Source: Euborellia annulipes (taxonomy: Eukaryota > Arthropoda > Insecta > Dermaptera > Anisolabididae). From it: a DNA stretch of 64,000 bases. The stretch spans positions 1-64,000 of the forward strand of contig JAKCPI010001999.1 of NCBI GenBank assembly GCA_023213315.1, written 5' to 3'. A program made the translations under genes and the position numbers. This document shows positions 12,101 through 27,100 of the stretch, piece by piece (positions within the stretch are counted from its first letter, which is position 1; every line of letters starts with the position of its first letter). A model generated the notes under the pieces. The model searched no databases. It worked only from the letters and a program-made list of their open reading frames with translations, and was not told where the DNA came from.

Positions 12101-15100
12101 TTCTCACATATTTACATTTGTTTTTGTCTATTCTATTTATTTTGCTTACCTCGAATTCCAAAAGTTTAATTAGAAATGTTTTCAATTCAAAGAGCGTCCG
12201 ATCATCGAGATCTCCTTTCCATGCTGGGATTATAATAAAATTTGAAATGGGCTCTCCGTGCTCGGTATCAATTGCGATTGTTCGACTCAGAGGTCGGTTC
12301 AAAACTTCCAGACGTTTTATCGACCCTTCACTCTCTAGCCAGGTTGGCCAGCCAGCAATCACTCGAAATTGGATATTCCTTAAGAGTTCAAAACAATTCT
12401 TAATTAATTTGAAATCATTTCATGATTGTGATTAACACGATCCCGCCGGCACGTACAGTGAACGCCTCAATTAACTTCCCACCTGGGAGGTAGAGCCTTA
12501 AGTATATAGCATAATATATGGTATATAGTGAAATAATTTTAAATTTGAAAAGGTAAAATAAAATTATTTCACCATATACCATATATTATGCTATATACTT
12601 AAGGCTCTAGATACCAGGTGGGGACTTGGAATTGTGGCGCTCACTGTACCACCGGTGGGGCATGTGGGATGATGGTCCCATCGGGCGGCGTGCACCACCG
12701 GTGGTATATGAGTGATTTTTGTTTCTGGTGACTTGTACTTGTAGATCATAGTTAAATATTATCGAGATTTTTATATTTGAATTAGATATTAGTATTCAAA
12801 ACATCTCGATTCGTAGATCATGTTCAAATGTTTTATTTGGACAAGAGACCAACCTAATATTTCTTTTCATATTAAATAATGGAGTTTTGCTTCAAACCCT
12901 GCATTCTCCCCTATGAAAATAGAGCGACGTCATAATCCCCCTACTGAGAATTGGACATTACATACGTTCTTTATTTTCGGTAATCCATTCAAATTTTTGA
13001 CAGGGATCGATAGAGCTCTTTGACAAGATTTGACCCAACTATAGAGCCTTATTACGTTCTTTGTTAAAAATATTGATTTTATTATTCTTGTTATAGGACT
13101 ATTTATTTAATTATCAAAGATGCTCTTTCGCTGAAACTCCATCGGGGATATTTTTTGTTTATAAGCATTCGTAGTTCTCGGCGATTTTGCTAACTGTGAT
13201 TTATTGTAAACAATGTTTAAAACCATACTTTATTTAAGGGTTTCTTTGAGAAAGTGGCGCCCTTGGACAAGTTAGTTGAAGTGCCCTCATTCCCCAAAAA
13301 TAGATCTAATATTAATAAATCCTGTGCAAACAAATGTTTGCAGGTACGCAGACATCTTTTAATTGATCTCAATACACCCAACTCGCATTTTGGAATAAAA
13401 TTTTCACTTTTCAATTTCTTCAATAAATATCCATTTGGATTTTTTCTCATTTTAAAAAATTTGTTTAAAGCCTTTTTCGGCATCTAAGGCCATTTAGACC
13501 CCATTAAATGATTGATAGCCAATTTAAATACACGGCGGGTACAAGGTCACGGGCAATTTCTCATGAATGACAATATTTGATTAAATTTGTCACTCGGGCT
13601 TCCCATTTTTTCCATAGCTCTAATATTTGTTTAGTTTCTCGGAGAGAGGAATTTTTTTTTAAGAAAATTACTCAAATAGGGAGCCGTGCAGAATATTCTG
13701 TAAAATCTCTCCAAGGGCTCAGGCGTAGGAATCAACTAAGGGAATTTCAGAAAATCTTTTTTTTTTTTTATTTCACTTCATCAAATTTAACTTAAAGATT
13801 AATGCGCCTGTAGGTAGGCAATCCTTTCTTTTTTTGTTTTTTTAATTTTTCTTGAATCAAAATTGATTCCTAATTTGTTATAAAAGAATTTTATAAATTA
13901 ATATGAAATATATAGAGAGAAAGTATTGCGATCATGTCAAAAATTCGATATCGGGATTTTTAATATTATTAAATAATCCTTAGTATTAAATATTGGTCAA
14001 ATGCAAAATGAGAGTTATTGAAATAATATAAATGCGCCTATATTTTATATTTCCTTTTATTTTATCCAAGGACTGATTGAAAGAGTCTAATAAAATTTCG
14101 CTCCTTCGGTTGGGCAAAACTTAGAACAAAATTTTCTTTTTATATTTGATTTATATATATGGAGATTTGCTTGTTTCAAATTTAAACTGATCTTAATTTT
14201 TCAAATCAAATCAATCTATGCTATCATGATGATGACAAATTAATATTTTTTTAAGCGATAAAAACTTTCGGCTTCAACCGCACTATCACCTTTTGTCCCG
14301 TTATTCCTCAATATAAAGAGGTAAATAATTTTTTTTTTTCTGAATGATGAAAATAAATCCACTGCTTTCGAGGTGCAGTCGGCGCCACAAGTGCCTGAGA
14401 ACCTTTAGCTTAGGCAACCCGAACGCTTAGACGTCGGAATTGTGTCTTGTGACGCTGACTGTACTCAACTCCGCATCTTCAGGACAGAATTGTTAAAATA
14501 ATTTTCTATTTCAGTTGTTATATGTAAAATTTGAGTATATTTTATTATAGATTATTATTTTGACTATTCGGACCCCGTTCCAGCACCTACCTGTCTTTTT
14601 CCAATTGATTGATCACCTCGAAAGCAACCTCTGGGTGTTCATTGGTGTAAATAATAATTTCGCATCGCCATTCGTCATTAAGAAAGGTGAGCAGGGAGTC
14701 TAATCCTGGACGTTTCTTAAATCTCCACCCAGTCAGCAGGCTGTGGTCCACGTGCACAAGCAAATCTCTTAATTCTATAACTACTGTTAAAAGTTCTGTT
14801 GGGATTTTCTGAGGTCCTGAGATTTCTCTAGGGATCAGATATCCTTCGTCCTGTCAATAAAAAAAATGATAAGAATTCCAAGTTAAAGGCAGGCACGCAG
14901 GCAGGCATACTTTGTTTGTTGGCAAAAGCCGAGATTTTGGTTTGAAAATAAAAAGTTGCCAATAAAATTGAACCTGAACAAATAAAGATTCATGTTAAAA
15001 TCAATTTATAAAAAATAAATTAATAAAATTGAACATACTTCCTTTAAAAATCTTAAAGAAAACTTGGAGAGTTCAGGCAAATTTGCGATTTCTTTTTCAA

Positions 15101-18100
15101 AGTCTTGAAATCTCCAATTAGGCGGCGGAGAACCGATCCTGAAACCATCACTGCCCTTAATACTGGAGCTTCGAGCTGATGAACGAAATAAATAATATAA
15201 AAAGGGTATAAAATATGGATTTATTTGATGGCTAGCTGCAAACACAAATACAAATTACATAACACACAAAAAATGAACACTTAACAAACTTACGTAATTA
15301 AACAATAATAAACGTAATTAAATAATACTTCCCCCATAAATCTTAAATTCGCATATAACCAGCCATTAAAATATCATTACGTTTTACGTCCATTAACACG
15401 TGACCTGGAGCGAATGTCAACTTAATCTCTGCGCTTGAGAACGAATTAAAATTAAAGGTAGAGGGTAGAGGACAAACCAAAAGCAGATTTTTTTGGAAAT
15501 GCTCAATTTTGCTCGAAGTTGAGATGCGGAGAAAGAAGGAAGTCTCTATGAACTCTTTTCGTCGAAATGTATCAAGCCATCTTCAGTTATAAAATATACA
15601 ATCAACTTTGGCTATAAAATGTAAATATCGTTATAGCCTAAACAACTGAAGATGGCTCAATAAATCTGGTCGAAACGTATTGTTAAAAGGAGTTCACTTT
15701 CTTTCCTTCATATCTCGACTTCTCTATTGATTCTTATTTAAAAGAAATTTCTAAAAAATTCGATTTTTTTTCTTCCTTTGCCTAAGAATTCTCTATCTCT
15801 TCAGTCATTAGTATCAGTCGTGGCACGATATGGTTGCTCTGAGGAGTAACTTTCATGGGAATAATACTGAGGTGGGTTCCCGTTTCCTTCCTCAGGAGGA
15901 GGCATCTCAAATCTTCTTCTTTCTTCCTTCATAGCCTTATTCCCATAGTGCGGGGTCGGCGGAATCGGTTTTTTTGCGACCGGAAGAAATAGAACAGGCC
16001 GGCTCGTCGCACGGTCTGACGCCTGTTGAAAGTATAGTCCCAGCTCGGGTAGCTCGTGGTCCCCATTCACGTACCCACAAGATATGGGCCCCTGAGCATA
16101 GGAGGCATCTCAAATAGAGTTGGATAATTTTTTGCCATGAGGTGGATTTCAACTCGAGTTGTCTTCAACTCAGAATTATAAGCTTAAGAATTGCCTACTT
16201 GTAAATAGTTGAACCAATAACGACACATATTCCTGAAAGGGTCACAATTTTCAAGCCTTTTAGGAATTTTTTCTTTGTCAGTCCACTCTTTTCGGTTGGC
16301 TGCACCCACATCTCACGTCCTTTGCGCAAAACCTAAAAACAATTTGAATTGACACCCCTGAGCTCTTGGCAGCCCTATTTATTGATAGCAAACTCACCTT
16401 TCGTGTTCGGCGAATAATCACTCGTCCAATGATCTTAATAAATGACAATTTTCGAATTTGTGGCGGACGGTTCGATTGTAAACCCAAACCCCTCGTTATC
16501 CATCCATTTTGTTGTTGGGAAAGATCAAAAATGTTTGCTAATTTTTTAAAAACTATAAACAAACAATTGAATGATTAAATTAAAATTTGAAAAAAACAAA
16601 AGAACTTACCATTGATTAGCATTCTTCATATAAACAAATCGAAAACTATCAAGACGCCATTGCGAATTGCTTTTAGCATATTTCAAAAACAATTCTATTT
16701 TTTACAAATATTGCATTGATTTATTTATTTTAAATAAAATTATTACTCTTATTAATCGGGTATTTTTTGATTCATTTATAATTCTCAAAATTATTTGTTA
16801 TTTATTTATATTAATTAGAAGATGGTGGAATTAGTCATAACAATGTTGAAATGCTCTTATTATTACGTAAGTTTAAATAAATAATTTTTTTTTTTTTTTT
16901 CAAGGCATTCTTGATAAATAAAAGTTAAAATTAATAAGAAAGGATACCAAATGGTATAAAGGAATGTGATTAAAAATAATTATTATATTAGAAGAAAGAA
17001 AAGTTATAAATGAAAGAAATATTGAATTTCTAACTCGATATATTTCGGGCTATTTAGCCTTTGGTGAGCAAATGCATCAAATTTATTCTTAAAGTTTTAA
17101 ATTTCCCTCACTGACTCCACTTTCTCTGTCTCTGGCCGATCAGCGAGAGAGAGAGAGAGAGGGGTAAACAGGCACATAAAACGAAAGTCAGTGGCTAGCG
17201 CTTTATATATAGTATTGATAATGATAATGATAATTTGACATACATCCACTAATAACAGAAGGAAATTCCTGCAATCAAATGTGAATGGTGTTAATTCCCT
17301 GAAATTAATTGTTGTTATTAATAAGCTAGACAACCCACTGTTACAGACCGACATACGTCTATTTCCCCAAATGGAATTGGAAATCACCTCGATCTCTAAA
17401 ACCTGATAAATTTCTTTTAAATTTTCTTCTTTTGAATATAAAATGTCCCCCCCCCCTTCCCCCTCTCTTATCAAGTTACGTAATTTTAAAATACACTTGA
17501 TTTTTCATATAAATCTTCTTTCTATCATTTTTAACTATCAATGTCAAGTTCAATAAGTGGCCGGCAAACAGAAAAAGAATAAATCGCTCTACTCGTCTAA
17601 TCCGGTACGAGCTGGCTGACTCCAGCGAAACCTCTGCCCTTGCAACCTGTTACAGAAATAACACAAGAGATGCATTCAATTCCTCGAGGGAGATTCTCTA
17701 ATTAATTAAACAAGTGTCAAAAACCTCACGTGTCTATTTAATTTGTCTTAGAGCCTTTAATTTTCTTCCCTTAGACCACTGCAAACGTATTCAATGAAAT
17801 AGACATCAACACAAACAGAATCAGTTAGCAGTGCCTGCTCTTTATACACGATTCGTTAAATATTCTATTATCTCCTTTTTTATAAGTTTTAATGAAAATG
17901 AGTAGCAGGATGAAGAAAAGAAAAGCAGCTAGCATTTATTTCATTTATTTAAGGACCATTAAGTTAACGTTTCGGTCTCGGTCGAGGCCATCTTCATAGC
18001 TTATGGGCTGTCAATATGAGATAAATGACAGCCTCTAACAGTAAGCTCTGAAGATGGTCGCGACCAAGACCGATAAGTTAGCTTAATAGGCTTTAAATAA

Positions 18101-21100
18101 ATAAAATAAATGCTAGGTGCTTTTCTTTATCCTGCCACTCGTCTACAACTTTCATCCAGCTATAAATTACTTTTCTCAATAAGAGTATTTGCCTTAAAAA
18201 AAAAAAACAAGGTTTGTTCAAAATTTCACTGCCTTCTTCAGTTGTTGAGTTGCTATTCCCGACAATACAAATAATCCAGGTGTATTTATTTTTTGCTGTC
18301 CAAATGATTTAAATGACTATCTGGAGGACCCGAACCCCCACCCTGGGGGCTTGTCTCAATATTGACACTTGTCGACACCTCTTACTTCTTGGCAAGATTA
18401 TTTGAATGCTTTTTTGCTTGATTTCATTCTTTGCATCTCATCATAATTCCGTTAAAAATGTTCACCAAAATCCCATTTCCACGATATTTTGTGTCCATCT
18501 GATGACATCACAATTTTCTAGAATAAAACTTGTAGGATCGCATTGAGAGGAGGCAAAATAAATAAATAGTTTGTGTTTTATGTCAAAAGTCGATAGAAAT
18601 AAATATTGCCGTCTTGCTAACTTGGTGGCAGTTAGTTAGTTGTCTATCTCGTTGGGATTGTTCTTTTCTTTATAGGATTTCACTTATTTCCTGAGGTTCT
18701 AAACGAAGGCGATTGATTCAAGTTTCAAGGTCTCTGTCCAAAATTTCCATAATCAAGACGAAAATAGATTCCGAAGTTGAAGGTCCTTGCAAGATGAAAA
18801 GACAAATGTTATTTGGGATATCAAAAATAAAAACTTATCTCCCTTCTCTCTCAGTATCCATTATCTAACTATAAAAACTTATCAATTGGCTTCAGAGTTG
18901 GCTCTGACTGGATTTCACCAGCCAAATTGCTTTGCGACACCTGCTGCGTTTTTTTCCCTCCCCCTCCCCCTTTCTAGTTGTCACCAATACAAGCCACTTT
19001 AATCTAGAAATGACTCGTCGCTTTATGTACCGATTAATAATGCTCTAGGCCTATTTAATAAAGCTGTCTGTCATCTGCTTGTCACCTTCCTCATTTGCAT
19101 TTATTATAATAATTGCCTTTCTATCATCTGCTCTATTAGATATAATACCAAAGGACTTGAATGCAATTCTAAAGGAGAGCACCTTTTGAGTTGAGATATT
19201 GGAAATTCCAAAAAACTGCTGTCTGTAGTTCGCACGTCGGCTTTTTTCATTTTTGGTGTTTTGATTCCAATTAGACAAGGCGCAATCGAAAGTGAAGTCG
19301 TTTGAACAGAGATTATAAATTTGTTCTTTGTGGCACCTTCGAAAGAAAACAAGTGGTTTGCCTCTTGTTTAGCTCGGGAAACTCGTGGTCGTTACCTACA
19401 TTAGCCTCTGAGTGAATAATTTTTTTTTTTTTTATTCATTCATGCCAAACTTCTTTGGCTTTCGGCTCTCTCTAAGATTTTGTTAATAAGAGGGTAGAAA
19501 ATGAGAGATGCAGCTTTATTTAATCAGCACGGCTGATGTTTCGCTTTCGTGTATGAACCATCTTCAGTTGATGGCGAATGACTGAAGATGGCTCAAACCG
19601 AAACGTCAGCCGTGCGGATTAAATAAAGCTGCATCTCTCATTTTCTACCCTCTTATTAATATAACATCACAGCTATAAATTGCGTTTTCTAAGACTTTGT
19701 GCTAAGAAGTTGTGGGCCAGCCACACCAGATTTTTAAGTTATTTCTGTTGAATAGGAACAGTGCCGCATTTTCATCAATGACGTCATAAATATAAGAAAT
19801 ATGACCCTAAAGGACTCTAGATATGCCTTTAAAGGGAGGAGACTTTTAAAATTCGATTTTATAATGTTTATGTTTGTATGTTATGATGTTATGAAAAATG
19901 TTAGCAGAACTATGAATTATGGTTCTCACATAGAATTTATGTCTGCTTAGAAATTAATGTTATGAGAAAATTACAAAGAAAAATTATTATCACTTTTTAG
20001 GGGCATGTTGTTTAAAATCAATAAAATGTTTTCAAACAGTGTATTAACTTCGCCACTGGATGCGAACTCTTATCTTTATATTTACCGTACTTTGATACGT
20101 ATGCATTGGAAAGATATCTAAAAATAATTATAATCTCGTTGTCCTATAATTAGTTTGCTTTTAGAAACAGGAATTTCTCTCTCTGTTTCTCTCTTGATTT
20201 TATTTTATAATAAAACATAAACCTTGTGAACCCGGTCGCTGGGATTGAGCTGGTTCGCACCGACTCGGAAAAAACCGGCTGAAAAAAGAAAAAAAATCTT
20301 TCCAGAGTTCGTCAAACCGGATAACGCTAACACGAAGCCTCTAGCTAACCACCAGAGCAGAAAGATCCGATCCTTTTCGCATGCAAAACGCTGAATAATC
20401 GAAGCAGGAGGGAATCCTCCTTTTGAGCTAGCTATTCCGATTATCTGGTCGCTTGATATTACCGTAAAAACAACAATTAATTCGTTATCTATACATATTA
20501 ATACATTCAAGTTATGTTGCTCTCTCAGACAAGTGATAAGCATGATTCGTTATCTGGAAATTAACATTCTACAATTGCTTTATTTTTTAAAATAAAAATG
20601 TCAAAAAAATAAAGGCAAATCTAAAGGAGAGGTGTCCTTGAGCTGCGCTGCTCTTGGAGAATATCGACACGATAGAGTTGAATGTTTTTTATCAAGTAGT
20701 TCGAAAAGAAGAAATTCGATGGCTGAGTGCAGGTGAATGAGGGCAGGCAGCCAGCATGGAATAAAAGAGCTTTTTTCGACGTTTCGGGACGAACGCATCG
20801 CTCCCATCTTCAGGACGATAAATTGTTAATGTTTCGTTTCTAACATAAATTTGTATATGAATTCGTGCGGTAGGTGCCTGTGCATAAGGCTCAGGCTTTC
20901 AATCTTGGCCAGTGCTGATGTTTCGGGCCCATTCAACACAAAAGATACAGCCCAGGCACTTGACGCAATTCATATGCAAATTTATGTTAGAATTCTGAAC
21001 CGAAACATTAACAATTTATCGTCCTGAAGATGGGAGTGAAGAGTCCCCGAAACGTCGAAGAAAGTTCTTTTATTCCATGCTGCAGGCCTGCCTACATTCA

Positions 21101-24100
21101 CCTGTTCCTATTAAATGTTTTTTATATTTATTTATTCCCAGCTGGGTTTGTCTTTTAACATTTACATTTTTTTTTAACACTTTTATATAAAAAATAACAA
21201 TCTTCAAAACATTGGATTGCGATTTGGAGAAGATTGAACGCGACGAGGAAGAAAAAAAAAGAAGGGAATCAGCAAATTAAAAACAATAGACAAACCAAAA
21301 TAAAAGTCAAATCTCAAACAAAAAATGTCTTTGTTTTATTATAACAAAAACAAATATAAATCTGGTGTGACTGGCGCACAGCACACAACTTTCTCTTACC
21401 TTCGGTAATCGAAAGTTGTGTTCTGTGCTTGTCACACCAGATTTTTTGTGTCGACATGTATTTAGTTTCCGACAGTACGGTTCATTGATTTTCAAGATGT
21501 AAAATTTATAAGTATGGGAAAATGTTTATATTTTGTTACCATGGCAACCATTTCTCCTATCTTTTCTATGGAGTACAAGAGTAAAGTGGTCTTCAGAAGA
21601 TTTCAATCACAAAATGAGAATATACATTTTATAGAGAATCTAAAAAATAATTGATTTTTGAATTTTTTAAAAAATCGTTGGAGCAAATTTTGAGAAAATC
21701 GAAAAAAACTGAAAAAGTGCATCAGTAAAGTACTAGTACTTTTTGGTCGATTTTGTTCAAAAGCTTCGTGTCACGTCCCATGGGGGTGCCTAACTTAAAT
21801 ATAAAATTTCAACCTCCTAGCTCTTTTCGTTCTTGAGATATTTTGTTCACAGACAGACACACAGACACACGGACACACAACACACAGACACACAGACAGA
21901 CAGACCATGTCGCGAAAACCACTTTTTTGGATTCAGGGGACCTCAAAACGTGAAGATCCATCAAAACCTCGACATCGAATTTTTGACATGAATCCAATAC
22001 TTCTCTATATATATATTACATATATACATAGGTAAGAAATATTAAATTGTTTTGGAATTAGGGAAAAAAAAAAAGGGGGAAAGTAAAATGGAATAAAAAT
22101 CAAGCGGACAAATAAAAAAAAGGCATCATAACAAAAAACAATATTCACAACAAACGAATCAAAACAAAATGAAAGTAAAACAAAAGCAACATTTTGAATT
22201 ATATAAACGAGAAGATCCTAAAGCCAAGCGCGGCGAAATCTCGGATGGGTGACCTCGAACAATCAGTGCATGAAAAAAAAAATTGTATCAATTTCAAACC
22301 CCTACCTAAATGGCCTCAGTAGACGAAAGGGAAAATTAAAAAAAAAAAATAGATTTTTTTAGTTTAAATAACAAAAACTGCTGTTATTGTTAGAATTGAA
22401 ATGCCCGTCTCGTTATATGTGAGAGGATCGAGTCGGCATTTCAATTCTAATAATAACAGCAGTTTTGTTATTTAAAGTGCACAATTCTCATTATTGCACA
22501 TGAAGCTAGCCCTCCCGTTTCGGGGATAGATGCCTTTTTGACACAGCCCCAGCTCTGATGATGGTCCAAACCGAGGATCGAAACGTTAGCCGTAGGCTGA
22601 ATATCAATAAAGAAACTACATTGGCTGCATTTTCTTCTTGTTTTTTTTTTTTTTACCTTTTTCAACATAGTATAGAGTTTTGGTCTTCAAATGTTGAGGA
22701 AATTATCCTCTACAATAATTATCTCAATTTGAGAAATTTCCGACAAGAGGTCCCGCATCACATTTATTTGAATGAATGGTTTGGATGCCAAATCTTTTCG
22801 TATTTAAAAGAGAATTAAAATTTTTTTATTCATTAAAAAAGCTAAGAAAATGCGTCAAACCGTTGCAGAGTTTGGAATTCGAGAACGCGAACGCCTACCG
22901 ATAGGCAACCCTTAGGAGGCCCTTTCTTTCTTGGTTCCCTACACATCCAGGCGCAGGCATTCATTTTATTCTCTGCTGAGGTGGAGGAGCAACAAAATAA
23001 CCCCCATCTAAACAAACTTCTTATTTTTCATTCGCCACCATTAAATTTTTTTGTTTCACCAAATGGAAATTACAGTTTATTAAAAGTCTTGAAATAGAAT
23101 GAAATCTATTGTTTTTAATTTCTCTTTATCATGGAAAATTGAGTGCACGGTTTGCTTGGTTCCCCCACCCCCACCCCCGGCACCACGCCCATGGCCTGAG
23201 ATTCCTTTTCCTGAAGGAGGAAGAGCCGAAGGCGGCCGAGTGGAGCCGAGTCCACCCGAACAACTCAACTGGTTTAGGCCAGTTGAAAGCTGCTGCTCTG
23301 TGTGTCTCTCTTGGTTAGTTTGCTCTCAACACAAACACGTCAGTTGCTCTGTGGCATTCGTTCTCTAATCGCAAAGGTGTTGTGTATATGAGTGCAGTCG
23401 TATTTGTGCAGTGCCTCTTAGATCCGCAAAGAGTCCGGCCAAATCGCCGGCACATGTATCACCTTCGACGACCTGAATTTCGTCGAGGACGTTGATCGGC
23501 AGCGAATGACCATCTGTCGCCGTTGCCTGGCCAGGTGCGCGCCAAGATGCGGCACTTTTTCTCGCTCGGGCTTGTCAGAAACAGCCCGATTAGCTGACTA
23601 TACGCCAAGGAATCTTACCCGATCAGCCATCAAGAGAAGAGCCGCTGTGGCAAGTTGGTCATCGTCCTTTTGCTCATTGAGAAGACGTCCAGGACGTGGC
23701 CGACGTTACCGTCACGCTGCAGGACTCACGTGATAAGACAACAAAATGGTCTGGATTTGGGTGCAAACCTTTCACTGGAATTCGGGCCGATTTGTCTTAC
23801 GTGCTCGTCTTGTTAGAATGATTCTACGAAGGAGAGTTCATGTCATTCCTAGAGGAATTGTCAAAAGACGCCATTCCCATCAACGAGCGACATCCAATTT
23901 GTAAGAAGATTATTATCAAATCTTCTTTATTAATTAATGCAAACGCTAGACGGGGGGGGGGGGGGAGGGGGGGAGGCAAATCCGCAAAAGGAAAAAGAAA
24001 AAAAATAAGGACCAAGGAGGCCCGATTAGGGTTTCCGTCAAGTCGGCCCTGAGTAGCAAGCAACAAGTTTTGTCTGACAACAAAACCTGCTGCGATCGCA

Positions 24101-27100
24101 ATTTCAAAGAAATTTATTTATTAGAGAAAGCTTTAAGATAAAATAAACATCAAATATTACGTTAAAAAATATTTATAAAATGAATAAACTTAAAATGTAT
24201 ATTTGTATAAAAGGCAAAGAGTGTGACTCACTCGTTGACTCTCAAGCAAATGACGTTAAAAAGGTGAAGGGGATTTTTAGAAATTCCCTAAATCTCTCTC
24301 TCTCTCTCTCTCTCATTTGACCGCTAACTCGTTATTCCAAATCGATTTAATAAGCGGCCTGTATATAAAAAAAAAGAATTTAGTTACTGTTTGTATTAAT
24401 CGCGTTTCTACTTTATTTTAGAACGTAGCACTCCCATTTCCATTTGAAAATTGATTTTTAATCTCATGCTTGAAACAACCAAAGTTAATGCATGAAGGAA
24501 CCAAGCGCCATTAACCTAAATCTGAGATAAGGGGCATTTCGTTTAAACACTTGTAAATAAACCCAATGACTTTTTTTTCTTGTTTTATATAAAAAAAAAG
24601 TGCATAGAGTAATAATGTTGTGATTTAAATAAAGAGGGAGATCTTCTTTTTATCTAAAATATATCTCAATTTCGATCATAATGGCGCTTGGTTCCTTTAT
24701 GCATAACATCATCCAATTGTAGCTTGAAGGTTTACTTTATTCTTATTCAGAATGTGACGTACGTGTTTTTCGTGATGATGGTTTTTTTCTAAGACCGAAA
24801 CTTAATTTGTGCAATTCAGTCGCTAAACCTCAATAAACATTTTCCTATAATGAATATTGTATAATATTTATTTAAAATTCCGGAAAAGTAAACCTTCAAG
24901 CTTTAATCTATAACCGTGACCGAAAGGGAAGAGGTGCTTACAAATGTCAATATTGATAATCTAAAAGCCAAGGGGAGTGGGTCTCCCCCCCCCCCTTTAC
25001 AACTATTGATTTCTTTATTTGTGCAGCCCTAAACAAACAGGCATTCTCGCTTCTTTCAATTGAAATCTGAGATTTTTTATCCCATTTATTCTGTAGATAA
25101 AAATTCTAGAGATATTTTCATTCATGTTATTTGAAGATTAGATAGATATTTACCCTTAACCAGTTATAACCGCCTCCTGATTAAATAATAATTCATTTTT
25201 CAAAGAATTTATTCTCTCGTTCCCTCCTTCGCATTGATTTTTAAAAATAAATACAATATCTTTTTTATTTGTATATATATATAAAATGATCCTTAATAAG
25301 AAATTTGTTTTTATAGTATTCACAAAAGCTAATACTGAGATCTGTCTCTGGTGTAATTTCTTTACTATTCGATTTAAAATAGACAAGGATTTTTGGTAAA
25401 TATCTGGGCACTAAGTTCTAATAGTAGGCCCTATATACAAAGTCAGTCTAACTTACAATCTTGCACGAGCAATGCACGTTTGTTTGTTTGTTTCTATGTA
25501 AGCACTTGGGGTGTTTGATTATGGAAAAAAATTATCGAATATTTTCCCCCTGCGGAAAATTGGGAAAAATTATTAACATTTTTTCCCTTCTCGTGAAAAT
25601 CATTTTACCTTATTTAGGGAGGCAAAATTTTTCCGCCCTGCCGAAAATTTTTCCCTCCGTGAAAATCATTTGGCCTTTTTTTTTTTTTTTTGAAATGTAC
25701 AGTACGAGTCTTACTTATCCAATCTTTTGTACGATTTTTTCCAAAAATAATCGAAATAATCGATTATTTTGCTCAGCCCTAGTAAGCACATCAGTTCTTG
25801 AATACTGCTCTAACGATTTTTTTTTTTTCAAATTTTAGATAAGCATTATATGCTATTTCCGGTACCAAAATAAAGTTGCACTAGGTTGGGAAAATTCTTG
25901 TACTAGTACTTTACTTTTTTTTAAATTTGCCTCAATTTTCTCTTTAACGATTTCTTTCAAATTTTAAATATTTACTACTTGCGGTATAAAAAATAAATTG
26001 CTCTAGTTCTCGTCTTTGGAAAAACTTCGAGTACTAGTACCTGATATACTTTTTTTTAGTTTTTTTCCAATTTTATATAAAAAAAAAAAAAAAATATGAT
26101 TGGTTAACCCGAAACCAAGTTTAACCCTGATCTTGCTTTTGACTATCGGCCCTAAGGGTTCAAGCGATAATTTTAACATGGATTGCCATGAATACATAAT
26201 CAATCCCCATGACCTCCCGTGATTGGAACAAGCTCCCTGCGTCTATCTTACCCAAAACCTACAATCTTCAGACTTTCAAGTCTAACCTCAACAGACATCT
26301 TCTCAGTTCCCGCAGTTGAGTTTCCCCTTTATGCTTCTCCTTTTGTTTTTATTTTCTTTCTGGCTGCATGTGACTATTGGTCATTATAGGTCTTCGGACC
26401 TTATGCACCCATTCCAAAAAAAAAAAAAAAAAAAAAAGTTATACAGACTTTGTTTGTCCCCTCGGCGCAATATTCTTTTGCTATGCAAACAAAATTTACT
26501 TTCGAAAATTAAAATAACGGAAACTCTGTATGGTTCAGTGCTACCAAACAAGATTTCAAAAAAAGCCGAAGATTTAGGTAAACAGCCGGAGGGTTGGCAG
26601 CACTGGTCTGGTTATGGTAGGCATTCCGAAATATTTGCAGAATAAATTATTTTAATTGTGGAAAGCAACTCGCTGGTGTATATTTTCTCCATATCCAATA
26701 GCTCATTTATCTATTTTAATTGTGGAAATAAACCTGCAATGGCAAACCCAATAGTTTGGTGTTTAAATTTAACAATTCATGGGTTCGGGGAATCTCGAGC
26801 CTTTTCGGGGACTAACAAAGAATATTCAAAAGTAGGCTTCTAGGAGTCAAATGGAGTCGGAGTCCCCTGATGAGTCAAGGCAAACGACTCAACTTGTTTT
26901 CTTTTTAGCAATTTGATTATTATTCAAACGGCCCTGGTCCAAATTAGTCGCAATAATAGATAGAGAAGATGGAGATAGGGTTCAATAATTAGACCTTTTT
27001 GATTGTCTACTCCAATTTGGTCAACAATTAAACAGCGAAGCTGCAAGTTGTTTTTATCATAACAAAATGCGTGGTCACAGAGAACATTTTACGTGTCTGC

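Noticed and set aside
13217..13487. Overlapping 77-88-codon frames on both strands
   Set aside because: AT-rich intron DNA, no splice sites of matching phase, no recognisable domain.
15801..16070. 89-codon minus-strand frame, protein-like
   Set aside because: Most of it lies in an insertion flanked by 16-base direct repeats with a relative near 19.4 kb; it reads as retroposon sequence.
16075..16091. 17-base micro-exon of the TIM50 gene joined to an exon start at 15235
   Set aside because: Phases fit, but splicing exon 3 directly to 15168 also fits, needs no micro-exon and gives a more typical segment. Kept only as an alternative.
21362..21450. Rho-independent-type terminator or CRISPR-like unit from the dispersed palindromes
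   Set aside because: Eukaryotic context; copies are far apart, lack regular spacers and match a hairpin repeat family.
23460..23900. Assignment of the GC-rich island to a specific viral or retroelement gene
   Set aside because: Protein-like pieces are short and frame-broken; I could not match them to any family with confidence.
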